From the NCBI GenBank assembly GCA_029204225.1, contig CM055094.1:24014541-24078540 (forward strand): a DNA stretch of 64,000 nt, read 5' to 3'. The notes beneath the pieces were generated by a model. That model was not told where the DNA came from, searched no databases, and saw nothing but the letters and a program-made list of their open reading frames with translations. Both the position numbers and the translations under genes were made by a program. The stretch comes from Diphasiastrum complanatum. Its lineage: Eukaryota > Streptophyta > Lycopodiopsida > Lycopodiales > Lycopodiaceae. Of the stretch, positions 8,640 to 20,181 are shown piece after piece (positions within the stretch are counted from its first letter, which is position 1; each line of letters starts with the position of its first letter).

Positions 8640-11225
8640 GTTTATTCATCAGATTTCGTTAGTGAAAGTATTCCGTCATAGATTGGTTAAATTTTTCTGT
8701 AAACGAAGCATATTGGTTTGCTTTTCTAGACTGATGTGGCTGTAGTCAATTGATGTTCTGAAGGGGACAAGATAAGTTACAAAAGAGTTGATTTACTTCT
8801 CTAGAGTAATGTGATTATTGATTTTCTGCACGGGACAAGGAGCTACAAACAGTTGATTTTTGTTGTTGCTGATGATTTACTTTTTGTGCAGCCATATGAA
8901 TTACCTGTTTCAGAAGGAGATGTTCTTGTTTTGGGAACTGATGGATTGTTTGATAATCTTTTCGAAAATGAAATAGTCAAGATTGTGATTGCAAATCTTC
9001 AATCAGGTGGTGGGCCAGAGGTAAGTGTATATAGTCATACTGATGGAAGTATTGTACGTGGTATGATAACTGTTAGAATATTTTTCACCTATAGAAGTGA
9101 TGTTGTAAGTTTTTTAACGTTTTTTGTACCTGAACTTTCTTGTAGTGTGTTTGCCGTAAGAGTAACCTACAAAGGGAGATTGGTGATGCTAATGCTAACA
9201 TTTTAAAGTTCCGGTGGAGTTAATCAGTCCTTAACAATCTTTAGTTCTTATTGTTAAAGTCTATTGAAAAATATAGCTTGCCTAGTAGATTTGAGGTTGT
9301 TTTTTATGACCAACTCCAAGAATCAAAGACTAGGATACTGAATCCATAGAACCAAAGAGAATCAGATGGTGGACAAAACTACCCAACCAAACCTAGATAA
9401 AAATCTAGCCCCCAGGCTATCGACCAACCAATGCTCTGTAGGAGAGAGATGTCACTCCAGCAGCCATCTCCAAATCCAGGTCCCTTCTATGGGAGGCCTA
9501 TGGGTGTACTTATACCCTCCAAGTCTCCTCCTCAACTAGAAGTGAACTCTGACACCTCAACAAACACATCAACAACCTAACTGGGCCGCCTCATCTATTT
9601 CCCCTACGAGTCACTGTTAGTTCCATACCAATCCACCTTGTAGGGTTTTAGGCCTCTAACCATTAATGATGACTTTAGTACCATGAGGGCCCCAACCCCT
9701 CATCATGACATTCTCCCCCCCCCTATTCAAGTTTTTTCCTCATAACTTAAAAGTTAGGGAAGTTCCTTATCAGGCAACCTTTCTGTTCCCAAGATTCGTC
9801 ATCATCTGTATGACCTCTCCAGCGAACCAGATGCTTGGTAACTATACGATTATGTAGTCGTTTAGTTCTGGTATCAAGATCTTTTTAGGTTCAAGTCGGG
9901 TCACACCTGATGATTCCTCTGATAAATGTAATTTCAATATGGCTAATACCTCAACACATTAGCATAAACGACTTATCTGAAGATATTCTTATTCTTTTTT
10001 GGTCATAGAATTCATTACCTCTTAGAAAACTGACCAGAATAAATCAAAAAAGGATTCTTACATGGGGTCAACTAAATATTGATAATCAGTTACCCATGAT
10101 TATCACTGTTAATCCAGGGAAATATATAAATCGAAATCAAATTATTTAATCTTCTGTGTGACGTCGTCCAAGGTGTTCGGGTAGTTACAATTATCTTCCA
10201 AGGAATCACATGGAATTGGGTTAATCATTTTAATATTAAGAAATTCACAAATATATTCTTAGAAAAAAGAAGAAGCTTTCAAGGTTTCCGATTTTGTGAT
10301 TTGAGATGTCCATAAGGGTCATGACCAATACCTCAAAAATTTCTACAAAATACCCTTTTGTGACAAATAATAATTGGCATCATTCAAGATATATGACTTT
10401 ACTATGGTCAACCTAATCTAGTTAGTTTTGAATCTTCCTTTTGGAATTGCTTGGTCCCATAGCACAGGTTCTTCCTCCGAGAACACCTGATCTTATCTTC
10501 CAAAGATTAACGGATCTATTTGGAATGTAATTGTACTTTAGAGATTTTCTCAGGTGAAAGACATCGTCAATCAGAATGCCCACATCGAGGTGATTATTTA
10601 CATATGTGCATGATTAATCTTGTATGAATCTACTGTGTATTCCTAGTATTTTCTTCTTTGGTTATCCACAACATCTCAATCATCAAAAAGATTTCTTTTT
10701 CTCTCTTTTCTTTAGGCTTATCTTTTCTAAATTTCGGGGCAATTTAGCCAAAAATTCATGGATTTTTGCACATTGGTCTCTAATTCATGGTTGCTCATTC
10801 AGCAAGTGATAAAACGAATATTCATTTCTAGTCAAGCACGACAATGAAAGCCTTTCAGAATTCCGCATAGATAACATGGATAGAGAGGGAGATCTTGTTG
10901 TCATTCAAATGATTGTATGGCTCATGTGATTTTTTGCCTTGATTTTGTGTGTTATTTGGTGTCTGAATAAAGATATGCTCTTCAGCAGTGGTGCTTTGTT
11001 TATTGACAGAATTCTTTTTTGGGTTTTCTGCATGTTTGAACATGGTTATGGACGAAATCTGATCATATTCAGTTGGCAGCAAAAATGCTTGTTCAATCTG
11101 CTCAGATTCTGGCTGCAAGACAAGAGGGTAGAACTCCCTTTGCAGAAGCAGCAGCTGCTGCAAGAATCAATTATTTAGGAGGAAAGTTAGATGATGTGAC
11201 TGCAATTGTATCTTATGTCACTTGA
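8496..11225 (+). CDS. protein phosphatase 2C, PTC7-like, C-terminal exons
   Basis: Three phase-0 exons (8496-8639, 8892-9020, 11073-11225) encode the last 141 residues of a PP2C Ser/Thr phosphatase. Landmarks in order are NVGDSGFLLIR (GDSG motif), QQH-like MQHAFNFPYQIG, GDVLVLGTDGLFDNLF (Asp of the second metal site) and INYLGGKLDDVTAIVSYV at the end. This architecture fits the plant PP2Cs related to yeast Ptc7, which are often organellar; location cannot be judged because the N-terminus is missing. Upstream exons with the first DG metal site were not found in 5800-8495, so the gene is either long-introned with exons outside my recognition or 5'-truncated. The last intron carries a gypsy remnant. 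No frameshift or stop disrupts the visible exons, which suggests selection. Confidence 0.85.
8750..8870 (+). repeat. imperfect tandem repeat in PP2C intron
   Basis: Two units of about 65 bases share TTGAT.TTCTG..GGGACAAG and ACAAA.AGTTGATTT (first copy from about 8751, second from about 8815). The second copy lies just before the acceptor of the next exon. Confidence 0.7.
8892..9020 (+). CDS. PP2C exon (DGLFDN metal-site motif)
   Basis: Exon of 43 codons from PYELPVSEGD to LQSGGGPE, with the TDGLFDN motif. Splice sites are strong: TTTTTGTGCAG before 8892 and GAG|GTAAGT after 9020. Both ends are phase 0, matching the neighbouring exons. Confidence 0.92.
9307..9710 (-). repeat. gypsy LTR in PP2C intron
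   Basis: On the minus strand the LTR would begin TGTCATGATGAGGGG directly after a GGGGGGGGAGAA polypurine run at 9711-9723, which makes that end convincing. The other end (TGACCAAC at 9307 on the plus strand) is chosen by the TG/CA rule and a typical length near 400 bases, and is uncertain. Confidence 0.6.
9770..9960 (-). pseudogene. gypsy chromodomain remnant
   Basis: Across frameshifts the minus strand reads ILDTRTKRL, then HLVRWRGHTDDDESWEQ. This is the end of a chromovirus integrase with its chromodomain (consensus YLVKWKG....E.TWE). The frame is not continuous, so the copy is dead. Confidence 0.75.
9961..11072. other. remainder of PP2C last intron
   Basis: AT-rich intron sequence between the gypsy remnant and the last PP2C exon. 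I recognise no gene. Small frames here (10624-10809 plus, 10855-11163 minus) look like chance openings; the latter is antisense to the last exon. Confidence 0.5.
11073..11225 (+). CDS. PP2C terminal exon
   Basis: Terminal exon of 50 codons plus TGA, from LAAKMLVQSAQILAARQEG to LDDVTAIVSYVT. The acceptor is ATATTCAG. The LDDVT motif supplies the last metal-coordinating Asp of PP2Cs. The 3' UTR probably extends towards the microsatellite at 11319; I did not see an unambiguous poly(A) signal. Confidence 0.92.
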   Translation: MAAKMLVQSAQILAARQEGRTPFAEAAAAARINYLGGKLDDVTAIVSYVT

Positions 11226-11316
11226 TTTATGGCTTTTTCACCAACCTTGTTGATTTGACCTGTACTTTACATGGGGGACATTGAACAAGTTACATGTTTT
11301 CTCTTCTACAGGTTTG

Positions 11317-11437
<121 letters not shown>

Positions 11438-13540
11438 CTGTTGTTCATAATCCTTTTCTTGTAGATGCTCATTGTGGTTGATAACTATTTATGATTGACT
11501 GTTTCAACACTCTGGGCAGCCATCATGTTCTTGTTCTCTGTTTTCTAGTGAATTTTGATTCTGAGGTCATATCTATTAGGTCTGGCTGGTCCAGGGGACA
11601 TGTTTTGGACTGTACAAGTTTGAGATTGCATTAAGACTTACCCATCAGATTTGTTTTTAGAATTGCAGGAAAAACAGAGCTGTAAGTGAGCACAAAGGTC
11701 TTCATCTGTTGTTTATGAGCTGAAAATAACTTTCTTGATTAGGAAAGAAGTCTAGACTGCGTGCCTAGACTGCAACCAAAACAAATGCAGTTCGTTTTTT
11801 GGAAACAAGATTGGAAATTCATCATGGTACGAAATAAAGGGCGGCCAAAAGCCAAAGGTATGGCACTGGATATAACAGAGTAGGTTATGAAGTGGATCTG
11901 CATATCAAGTCTCAAATCTTCGACCTGGGAATGAATGTGAATTATAGTCATGGGCACAGTTATTAAAGGCAATGCTGCTACAGTGCTGATGCTGTGGTGC
12001 TTACTGAAGTTGAGAAAATCTTGATGAAAAGTTTGCACCAGCAACAATGCTGTGGAAATTGTGTTATATAGAAATAATGGGCTTTGCACAGTCATTAAAT
12101 TGAAAGGAAGGCACCATCATGGGGCCAAAAAGCATCAATATGTGTCGTGACTGAGGGGTAGGAGCTAATTTCCAGTGTGCCCTTTTGGAAGTGTCAGAAG
12201 ATTCTACACTGAAGATACATTGACAGCCCTTGTGTAAAAAGATGATACATGTTAAAACTCTCTTTTGAGCAGGCAGTCCATCCAGATAAACCACTATTTT
12301 CTTTCCAAGCGAGACTTGACATGGGCCAATTGCAAAGCAAAACACCACCGAAAGGACAAAAATCTTCAAGTAGCTAACAATAGGCAATCAAAGAATATAC
12401 TTCTGTACGAAGTCACGAGTTTGCTCTCTAATTGCATGCTTGAAAAATATACAGCTTGAAGTCTGATTTTGTGCACTGCATTTTTTTTTGGTTCGTTTTA
12501 TGGAATTTTAATGTTTACAAATTGCTTGACACTTTATATAGCTCCTTGAATGAAGCAGATCTGAACTGTTACATGTTTCTCAAGTTCCCACTTATGAACT
12601 TGTGATAAGCATGACAGTTGCTAATTATTTAAACACTTTTAAATCTCAAATTACAGCAGTGGTTCTTTCATTCAGCTCAGATTTCTGCACATGCAGCTAT
12701 TAGTACTTTCAGAAGCTCATTCAGGCATGAAAAGGCTACAATCTTTTTCACTACAGAATACATAACCTTCGAGTTTGTTGAGAATTTTGTAACCACCACA
12801 GTATAAATGTTCATGAACCTCTGGTAGTTTGCATTCTCATTCCAAAAATGTCTTAGCCAAACACAAACTCTTTAACTTGTGAAAGAATCTCATTGACCAG
12901 GTATAAGATTGTGTATATTGGAATAATCTAATTTAAACAGTGATTTGTCAACTTCTGCGCTTGAATGATATCCTTTGAGACTGTACGAGCTAATCACAGA
13001 ATTGCCACTAAGGAAAGTATGTCGTAGTTCCAGATATGGTTGGACTGATTTTGTTCATAGGTTTTGATGGTCAGGGCTATGATTGCCCACTAGTCTTGCA
13101 ATCGTACTTGTATAGCCATCTGAACTTACAAAATGAGTAGCTCAGTGATGCACATGTGAGCTTACAATTTTGCCTCAAAAATGCTGAGACTGTTCATTGA
13201 ATCTACCAATAAGTTGAATTGAGAGACATCTCTTTCAAAAATAACCAATTCTTACAATTTGGAGTTAACAAGATTCTTAGCGAATGTTTGGAGTTCTTGG
13301 GAGTTTGGTTGTAATGTCACTCTCGATGGAATAAGGAGCTGAAGAATACAGGAATTCAATAAGTGGCTTTTGCTAGGACAAGTGATGCAAGCTCGTAAAG
13401 TAGAAATGCCATTGATTTCACTATAGATCGATGTGTTCATACAATTTTTAATGTAAATACAATTTATAATATAACCTAGAATAAAATAATAATGGGTTCT
13501 ATCAAGCGTTGGGTGGAATGTGCTGGGCTAACCAAATGGT
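11438..13540. other. no gene recognised
   Basis: AT-rich sequence downstream of the PP2C gene. Frames of 107-118 codons on the minus strand (11739-12095, 12064-12387) have no recognisable domain and overlap each other. No retroelement motif was found. Confidence 0.4.
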
Positions 13541-14840
13541 TTTCTCCTATTGTAGGGTCTGGATCTCCGCTCCCAGGCATTGATTTTCAATTTCAACCAC
13601 TAGTAACTAGGCCTGGAGCAGGGCTCGCTGTTGTTGCGCTTGCTGTTGAACTTCTTGGACCTTTGTAGAGGCATCCGTCGCTGATTTGAAGAGGTCCTTG
13701 ATATAACGTTGAAGGCTATTCTTGTGAAATTACTGTACTTTAGGACCATAAATGGATCTACAAAAGATCCACAAGAGTGATTGGATGCTTGCTTAACAAT
13801 CTATCAAACAATTAGTCATTAAAAAGTTGATCTAGATTGGCAATTTGACAAACAACAAGCATTAACAATCAAAAGCATTGATCAACATTGAAATCCGAGC
13901 CCACACATATGTACTACAGGCTGTAGTATGGCCTTCAACCTGAGAAACAGGTAGAAATTGATTTGGTTTCATTTGGATCACAAAAACTCAATCTACATAG
14001 TGAACTAGCTTGAGATTGCCAATGGGCTCCAAAATTTTTCTATCTTTTCACTATGGGAGCTTGGAACACATAGCAAATTCGACTTCCTTCTTGAATTTAG
14101 GTGGATTTCCAGCATGTAATAAGGAAGTTAACTCACCCTTCTTGCCCTAAAATGAAACCTAGCCTAGATCCTAGAGTTATGTTTGGTAGGTAGCTAGTTG
14201 GTCAAATTTTCACCTTAAACTTAGGTGTAGGTCTTATAAAGTAGGGATGACCACCAAATAGACATGACCAACTCTCTTGACTTGACCTAACCTACATTAG
14301 GAGTGGGTTGCCACGTGGCATCTTGGCCTTACATGTGTGGAACCCAATTATATACAATATTTACAATGTTCTACATGGTCTTTGATCAAGTTAGATTTGC
14401 CAATTTTTGGCAATTCTTCACATTTTTTTTTTTGTTTCAACTTCAGGACCTGCTCTGCCTGCTCATGTTGAAGTGCCACCTATAGGTCTTGCTGGAGTTG
14501 TGTAGCTCCGCTCGCAACCTGGTATTGCTGGTTGTCAACTCCACTACTCGGCCGTCCAAAGTTGATTTGGCCGCTACCAAATCCCGGAGGAAAGTTTCCA
14601 AGGTCTAGTAGGCCTTGGTGACGTCTATTGGCCCATGGCCGGTGTGGTGCTGCTTGTTGGGCCTTGTTGAGGTGTCGCCCCGGGTAGTGCACTGGCGTCG
14701 CCGTCATCTTCGATAAGAATTTCTTGCATTGTCATGTCGTCAAGTGCGGTGGTATCATCACATTGAGGGGAGGCAATGTACTTAGTGCACACAAATGCGT
14801 CATCATCCAACGGTTTGTCAGACTCGTCATCCAAAATGAA
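13541..14840 (-). pseudogene. Gln-rich and acidic frame fragments, unidentified
   Basis: The minus strand carries two partly overlapping frames. 14625-14834 starts MDDESDKPLDDDAFVCT and is acidic. 14480-14707 is rich in Gln, Gly and Pro (FPPGFGSGQINFG, QLQQDL). A further Gln/Ala-rich piece lies near 13560-13700. Together with 14990-15660 they look like the decayed N-terminal or linker part of a large ORF, perhaps of a gypsy element. They lie downstream of the pol block at 15740-17955 in minus-strand order, so they are not simply its gag. Function unknown. Confidence 0.35.
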
Positions 14841-14989
14841 AGGATCAATGGGGGAAGTGAGTGGAGTGGTGGAGGTGTGTAGAAAAAGCAGAATGGGTTG
14901 TTCAAACGAAGTAACGAATGGAAGAGTGGAGAATTGGAGGGTGGTGTCGAAGATGGAAGGAGATGAGGGAGGTGAGAGGTGGAGGATAT

Positions 14990-15660
14990 TTAACCAAGAG
15001 AGGGTGTCAGTTGGGAACCTTGGGGGTTAGTAATGAGAAGTGGAATGGAAACGAAAGAATCAAGAGATGTAAGAGGAATGGATGAGACGATGGTGATGGA
15101 GGGTGGAGGAGAAGCCAGCATGGTAGTGGAAGGTGGAGGAATGAGAGAGATATAAATAGGAGGGGTTGTAGCAGTGAGTGGAGGAACGGAAGGAGAAGAA
15201 GTTGCTGCAGGATGGGGCAATGCGGTACGTTGTTGGTGAGTGGAAAAATGACCATCAGGAGAAGAAGCGGCATCGTGCATGCATTTCCTAGTGGGGGAGT
15301 TAGTTGGAAGGATAGGGGGTCTAAGGCTGGTGGAGGGAGCAACAATGGAGAGGACTTGGGAACGGTGGAAATCCTGAACTTTTTATTCAAGGAGGGTAAC
15401 AGTAAGGGCCGAGAGAAGGGGCCCCGCAACAAATATCTTTCGTACGTTGGGCTTTATGGCCATCTTCAACTCAGAAATGATGAAGGCATGCCAATCATAG
15501 GGCACAACCGTGTCGCTAGTGAATTTCTTGTGGGACTCCACAAGTTAACTGAGGAGGGATTGAATGCGGTCCTTCCGCAAACTTCCAACAGGTAGAAAAT
15601 TGCTCATGAGATGAGCAGTAGCTTGGATAACGGGATCGTTGATGGCGGCTATTAGATATC
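14990..15660 (-). pseudogene. Pro/Ser/Thr-rich frame remnant, unidentified
   Basis: Minus-strand reading from 15655 gives INDPVIQATAHLMSNFLPVG and VVPYDWHAFIISELKMAIKP with one stop, then a Pro/Ser/Thr-rich frame (14990-15280). The plus strand of 14860-15200 is strikingly purine-rich (GGA, GAG). I do not recognise the protein. A retroelement ORF with a disordered linker is the simplest guess. Confidence 0.35.
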
Positions 15661-15743
15661 CATCATTCGTATGTAGAATGGATTATGAGGGGTTCAGATA
15701 GGGTCAGATGAGTTTAGGAGCACAACGGTGTGATGGCTTTGGT

Positions 15744-16545
15744 CTAATTGGGCGGTCGTAAGATTGACACTGAGACCAATGCATCTTTAAGCTTTTGGAA
15801 AGCCTGTAAGGGTTCCTCCTTCCAATGAGGTTCCATAGTGAGTTTGTAAATTGGTCTTGCTAATTTCGAAAGATCTAAAATGAAGATCAGATAGTAGTTA
15901 GCATGACCCATAAAGACATAGACCTCGCGAACCATCCCTGGTGGTGGCAGATCAACAATGATCCTTATCTACGTGAGATCTGTGGTGAATCCGTGTCTTG
16001 ATACAATATGGCCCACAAATTTTTGCAAGTATTCTTTGAATGCCGCTTGCATGACTCTCTGAAAGGTACTAGGGGCATTGCAAAGACCAAATGGCATTAC
16101 CTTATAGGCATAACTTTCCCATTTAGTGGCGAATGCTATCTTATACTGATCTTTTGGCACTATTTTGACTTGATTGTAGCCGCTGAAGCTATCGAATATA
16201 CTATAAGCTTTTGCTCCTACTAGCTATCCAAGACACTTTCCGTGAAAGGTAAAGAAAAATGATCTTTCTTCGTAACCACATTTAACGCTTTCAGATTCAC
16301 ACAAATTCGCATTTTGCCGTCCTTTTGGGTACTATGACTATTGGTGATAGCCATCTATATGTCGAGCAACTTTTGCAACTTCTGTTTGATCAGCTCCGTA
16401 TAATTAGAATTGCAACGATAATACCGGCTCACCCTAGGGATTGCTCCATCCACCAAAGGTATGGTGTGTTGGACTACAATTGGTGGTATACCCTTTAGGT
16501 CCTTGTATGACCATGCAAAACAATCTTTGTATTCCACCAATAGGG
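15744..16545 (-). pseudogene. gypsy RT and RNase H start, YxDD box deleted
   Basis: Minus-strand motifs are YKDCFAWSYKDLKGI, VQHTIPLVDGAIP, AYSIFDSFSGYNQVKIV, YKVMPFGLCNAPSTFQRV, then LQKFV joined directly to GHIVSRHGF. In an intact RT the catalytic FxDD box and about 30-40 residues lie between KFV and GHIVS, so a deletion has removed the active site. The downstream part (GHANYYLIFILDLSKLARP, LKDALVSVSILRPPN) is the RT-RNase H connection. Confidence 0.85.
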
Positions 16546-17149
16546 CACATAGTCAATTGAACTGAGTGGGTGTCAGTTGTTCTCCCACATAAACAAGCTT
16601 CTCTTCTTTGTCTGGCTCAGCTAGATTCATGAGTTGTGTCCGTGCAGGTCTTCTTGTTCTTCTGGTTCCTAGTGATCAAACTCTCTTTGCACTTGCAGCA
16701 TCATAATTACTACGTCGTCTAAGGTATAGTTTTTGAAGGTCTCTAACATCTTGTGAACTAGCATTCAATAGGATTCCTTCTTCAACATGTCAATCTTAAC
16801 ATGACTCATAAGCTTTGGGCTGTCAGTCATATGAGATGATGATGTTGTGTGTATGGTTCCAACCGAATAGATTTTAAGGAGTCTACCTTCTGTTTTTCCT
16901 TTTTGTCAACATAATTGGATATGTTTCTTCTTGGGAACTGGCTTGATATTTGCTTCATGATTATGAATATCTATATCCACTATAGCTATTGCTTCTTTTG
17001 GTAGATCACTCCATCAAATCACTTGACTATAGCGTTGTTTCATTTGGTTTTTCTTATTAATAGGTGCCTTGGGCAGTTCTATCTTGGAAACTTTAGCTAT
17101 TGGCGATTTTTGTGGAGGTTGAGCTGGTATCTTCCTCAATCCATACCGA

Positions 17150-17955
17150 TTAGAATCCAAGGTGTTGTAGGACATGTTCATCTGTCAACTCAGCTTCTTC
17201 ATTGTAGGCAAAGGCAGGTCGCCAAGGTACCAATTCATCTTCAACATATTCGGGTATAGGTTCCGCTAGTAACCATGCCACGTTGATCATAATCGCCCCG
17301 TAGGTTATCGATGTGTCTAGGGTGTATCCCTCGAGGGAAAATGTGCTAGGTTTTGTATCTGAATTTGGATGACATGCATGCCCAACCATACAATCAACTG
17401 TTGCTAAAGTGTCCTTTCAACGCACAATGTTCATTTGAGAATCATAATGACCTCCCTTGGGTTGCCTTGGGTGATCAATGTTGTGATCTGCGGTGGACGA
17501 TCCATCATCAACCTTGGATGTAATAGGTTTCACCGCCCATGTGGTTGGATCTACCTTTACAACCTTCTCTCTATTCTCAAAGGTGAGGTTTCCGGTTCCC
17601 TAGTTGTGAATCACTTGTGTGACTCTCAACCAAGGTCTCCCTAGTAAAACTTGATCGGTGGAAGGAGACTCTGGAATTTCCATCACCATGAAGGTGATTA
17701 CAAACTGCACTCCCGCTATCTTCACTGGAATGTCTTCACTACACCCTTAGGTTTCACACAAAATTGATCTGCCAATTTGATGGAAAATCTTGCTGGCTTC
17801 AGTCCTTGCAAATTTCATTTTTGATATAAAGTAGTGGATATCAAGTTGACTCCTGATCCTCCATCTACCACTGCAGCTTCGTCCTCATATCTCTTGTGCT
17901 TGATCGGCAGGGTGATGTTGTGTTGTTCACTCTCCCACATTGCTCTAATGATGAG
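17150..17955 (-). pseudogene. gypsy aspartic protease and linker remnant
   Basis: Around 17830-17885 the minus strand reads EAAVVDGGSGVNLISTTLYQ, a retroviral-type aspartic protease active site (D-G-G-S/T). Frameshifts separate it from a 79-codon frame (17150-17389) containing GYTLDTSITYGAIMINVAW. The protease would cut the Gag-Pol precursor. Confidence 0.75.
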
Positions 17956-17964
17956 GACGTTCCA

Positions 17965-18228
17965 CATCCTTAATGCTCTCACTAATGTATTCTAGCTCAT
18001 CACTCAAAGCTTTAACTCTCAAAACAGAAGCATGAGCACCTTCATCTTTCTTTTGAAGTCTTTGAAAATTTTGCCTCCTTAGGATTAGGACCCTAGATAT
18101 AGACCTAGACTCATAAACCTTCTATTCCCAAGCCTCACTTGCTGTTGTGCTCTTAATTTCCTTGAGAAGTTCATTAGTCACATTCATCTTGATCACATGT
18201 AAAGCTATCTTTGCTTTCTTGTCATACC
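17965..18228 (-). pseudogene. copia gag fragment
   Basis: The minus strand reads YDKKAKIALHVIKMNVTNEL, TTASEAWE, a stop, then SISRVLI and VLRVKALSDELEYI. It parallels the C2 gag at 41930-42190 (KKRARMALHFIKMNVSNEIL, AKEAWDALK, VLRVKDLHREL). It ends close to the gypsy protease remnant, so a junction of two unrelated elements lies near 17960. Confidence 0.8.
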
Positions 18229-18239
18229 TCAATTATTGA

Positions 18240-19407
18240 GGTGTGACATTCTTTTTATTCTAGAAATCAACCAATAAAAAATAAAAGATCATAAATACAA
18301 TCAATAACTATCAATTCTATGAATGAATGATGATCTACAATGTATACACAATAAGATCAATATCTTTTAGCTTAAGATGAGCTCTTACATTATCTCTTAA
18401 TAACTTGAATCATAAAAACAAATCTCTGAATCCATAAGGGATTTTGGAGAACGTCCTATATATTTCAACAACCCAATGTCACAATGTATGACATCTATAG
18501 TTCCAGCAAGGGAATGAATTATTTGCCATTTCCTTATGTTGGATGGATATAAATCTACAAAACAATAGACAAAAGATTAAATTTTTATTGCATAATAGAT
18601 AAGATCAATCAATAAACACATTTGTTGAATCTTTAAATCACATATTACAATTGATTTTTAGGCTATCATGAAGATTCAAATCTTGAATGTTGAGTCCTCT
18701 GTGAAGATACACATGTTGAACTAAAACATTGGTGATAGATTTTTTGACCTGATGATAACACTTTGAAATCCATGATCCTCCCTTTCAAGAGCTTTTGTAT
18801 GTGATATCGATTCATCTTCTTTTTCAAAATGAGCCTTTGGTTGATCAATGGATTTTGATCTAAATCCATTGATACGTGTAATATATTCTTGATATCCATT
18901 AATCTTCTAATTTTTTTTATTGCAAACACTGATAGCATCAACCAACCATTTGGTCTCCAATTATTAATCGTCATCTCGAAAGAATGAAAAGGAATGTGTA
19001 AATGGCTAGATGATCATAATCATAGAGGTTAGTTTAACTATAGTTTTAATAAGTGACCAAAAGTCTACGTATGTGGGCAGCAAAAAAGAATATGGATAGC
19101 AACTATTGTCCAATCCAATGGCTTTTAGCTACTCGACGAGAATTTTAAAAATCACCAGAATATAGTTGGGAAAGTCTAAGTTTTTCGTCCGTCCATCTCT
19201 ATTACACTTTTTGACGGATAATGGAAGTGCATTGGCGCACTTGGATTTTTAAAGTGTGCGAAGTCAACAAAAGTATCTATACAAAGGGCCCTTTTGAGTT
19301 TTGACATCCCCTAATTTTGGCAATTTTGGAAAGAACTTTAAAGCTTACACTAACAAAAATCTAGCTTGGTGATTTTATGTTTCTAGTTTGTGGGCATATC
19401 TCACATG
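18240..19407. other. no gene recognised
   Basis: AT-rich sequence. A 102-codon minus frame (18666-18974) begins MTINNWRPNGWLM but shows no domain I know. The right end is the pre-insertion flank of copia C1. Confidence 0.4.
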
Positions 19408-19412
19408 TGTGG
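19408..19412 (+). repeat. target-site duplication of copia C1 (left)
   Basis: TGTGG immediately precedes the 5' LTR and is repeated at 24078-24082 immediately after the 3' LTR. Confidence 0.93.
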
Positions 19413-20181
19413 TGTCAGAAATGGTGAAATCCTGCAACTTTGTCGCAGCACAAACAAGATACGAAAGTTGAACGAGAACAATTCGCGACAGTCAACGTCC
19501 CTTGACTCGAAGCACGAACGATTCGTGAATTATTCGTGGATCGAAAACACACCTCCAGGACCGCAAACCGCAAAGGGATGCAAAACGAAAAACTACGAAA
19601 CAAACGAAGAATAATCTTTTGCACTACCAGCTGGCAACTCAACGGGCTTCACGCCCAGCTGAAACGAATAGCAACGATGGAGACTAACTAACTAGTTGAT
19701 TAGCGTTAACTAGTTTTTTGATTCTACGTCTAGCTATCCTGTAAGACTCCACACAGTGGAGGTATAAATGATCCTCTCTGGATCACAAAAATAATTTGGA
19801 TACAGAGATCTATAAGAGACAGAGAGAGAGAGAGGTAGCGAGTAGAGCAAAAAAATACAAAAAACTATAGCTGTGCATGAAAGTCTGCCAACGAGCAGAA
19901 CACAACAAAAGAGCAGAGTGTCATTTCGCTAACGAGCTAGACACTGACGATCTCGCTCTAAAAACTAAACTGATAATACAGTCACTCTATTTTTCGTGCA
20001 TCTCCCTATCTTGTGCTATCATTTGTCTTGATTGCTAGAATAGAATGTGTTCTGTGATGTGTAGTCGCATGTCTGGGATCCTGAAAATCACTTCCGCGCA
20101 AAAGAAAATTCAAAGACACAAAATGATTCACGAATAAGAAGAGAGAGAAAAAGAAAACAAAACACTCTCTCTTTCACGACA
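19413..20181 (+). repeat. 5' LTR of copia C1
   Basis: Runs from TGTCAGAAATGG to TTTCACGACA. The first bases differ from the 3' LTR (TGTTAGAAATGG) by one transition. It contains a TATA box at 19763 and a short GA run near 19820. The end is fixed by the adjoining PBS. Confidence 0.95.
19763..19769 (+). promoter_or_regulatory. LTR TATA box
   Basis: TATAAAT preceded by GTGGAGG, conserved in the 3' LTR at 23664 (TATAAAC). It lies about 350 bases into the LTR, where the U3 promoter is expected. Confidence 0.55.

Larger units (their letters stand above)
9307..9960 (-). mobile_element. gypsy 3' end inside PP2C intron
   Basis: On the minus strand, a decayed chromodomain (9770-9960) is followed by a G-rich polypurine run (9711-9723) and an LTR (9307-9710). 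The chromodomain text is clearly related to 21831-21990, so the same gypsy family contributed fragments at both sites. The element is antisense to the PP2C gene and confined to its last intron; the rest of the element was not recognised further right. Confidence 0.72.
15740..17955 (-). mobile_element. gypsy (Tat/Athila-like) protease-RT block
   Basis: Minus-strand order is aspartic protease (about 17880), a linker of the kind found in non-chromovirus gypsy elements (17150-17389), RT (16545-15990) and the start of RNase H (15935-15744). Motifs such as FAWSYKDLKGI and ATKWESYAYKVMPFGLCNAP place it in the Tat/Athila-type branch. It has several frameshifts, and no LTRs were identified. It abuts a copia gag fragment at about 17960. 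Confidence 0.8.

Noticed and set aside
10855-11178. Frames overlapping the last PP2C exon (102-codon antisense, 79-codon plus in a different frame)
   Set aside because: They are shadows of the PP2C coding exon, whose correct frame has clear homology and splice sites.
11739-12387. 107- and 118-codon minus-strand frames
   Set aside because: They overlap each other, have no domain, and lie in AT-rich DNA where frames of this size arise by chance.
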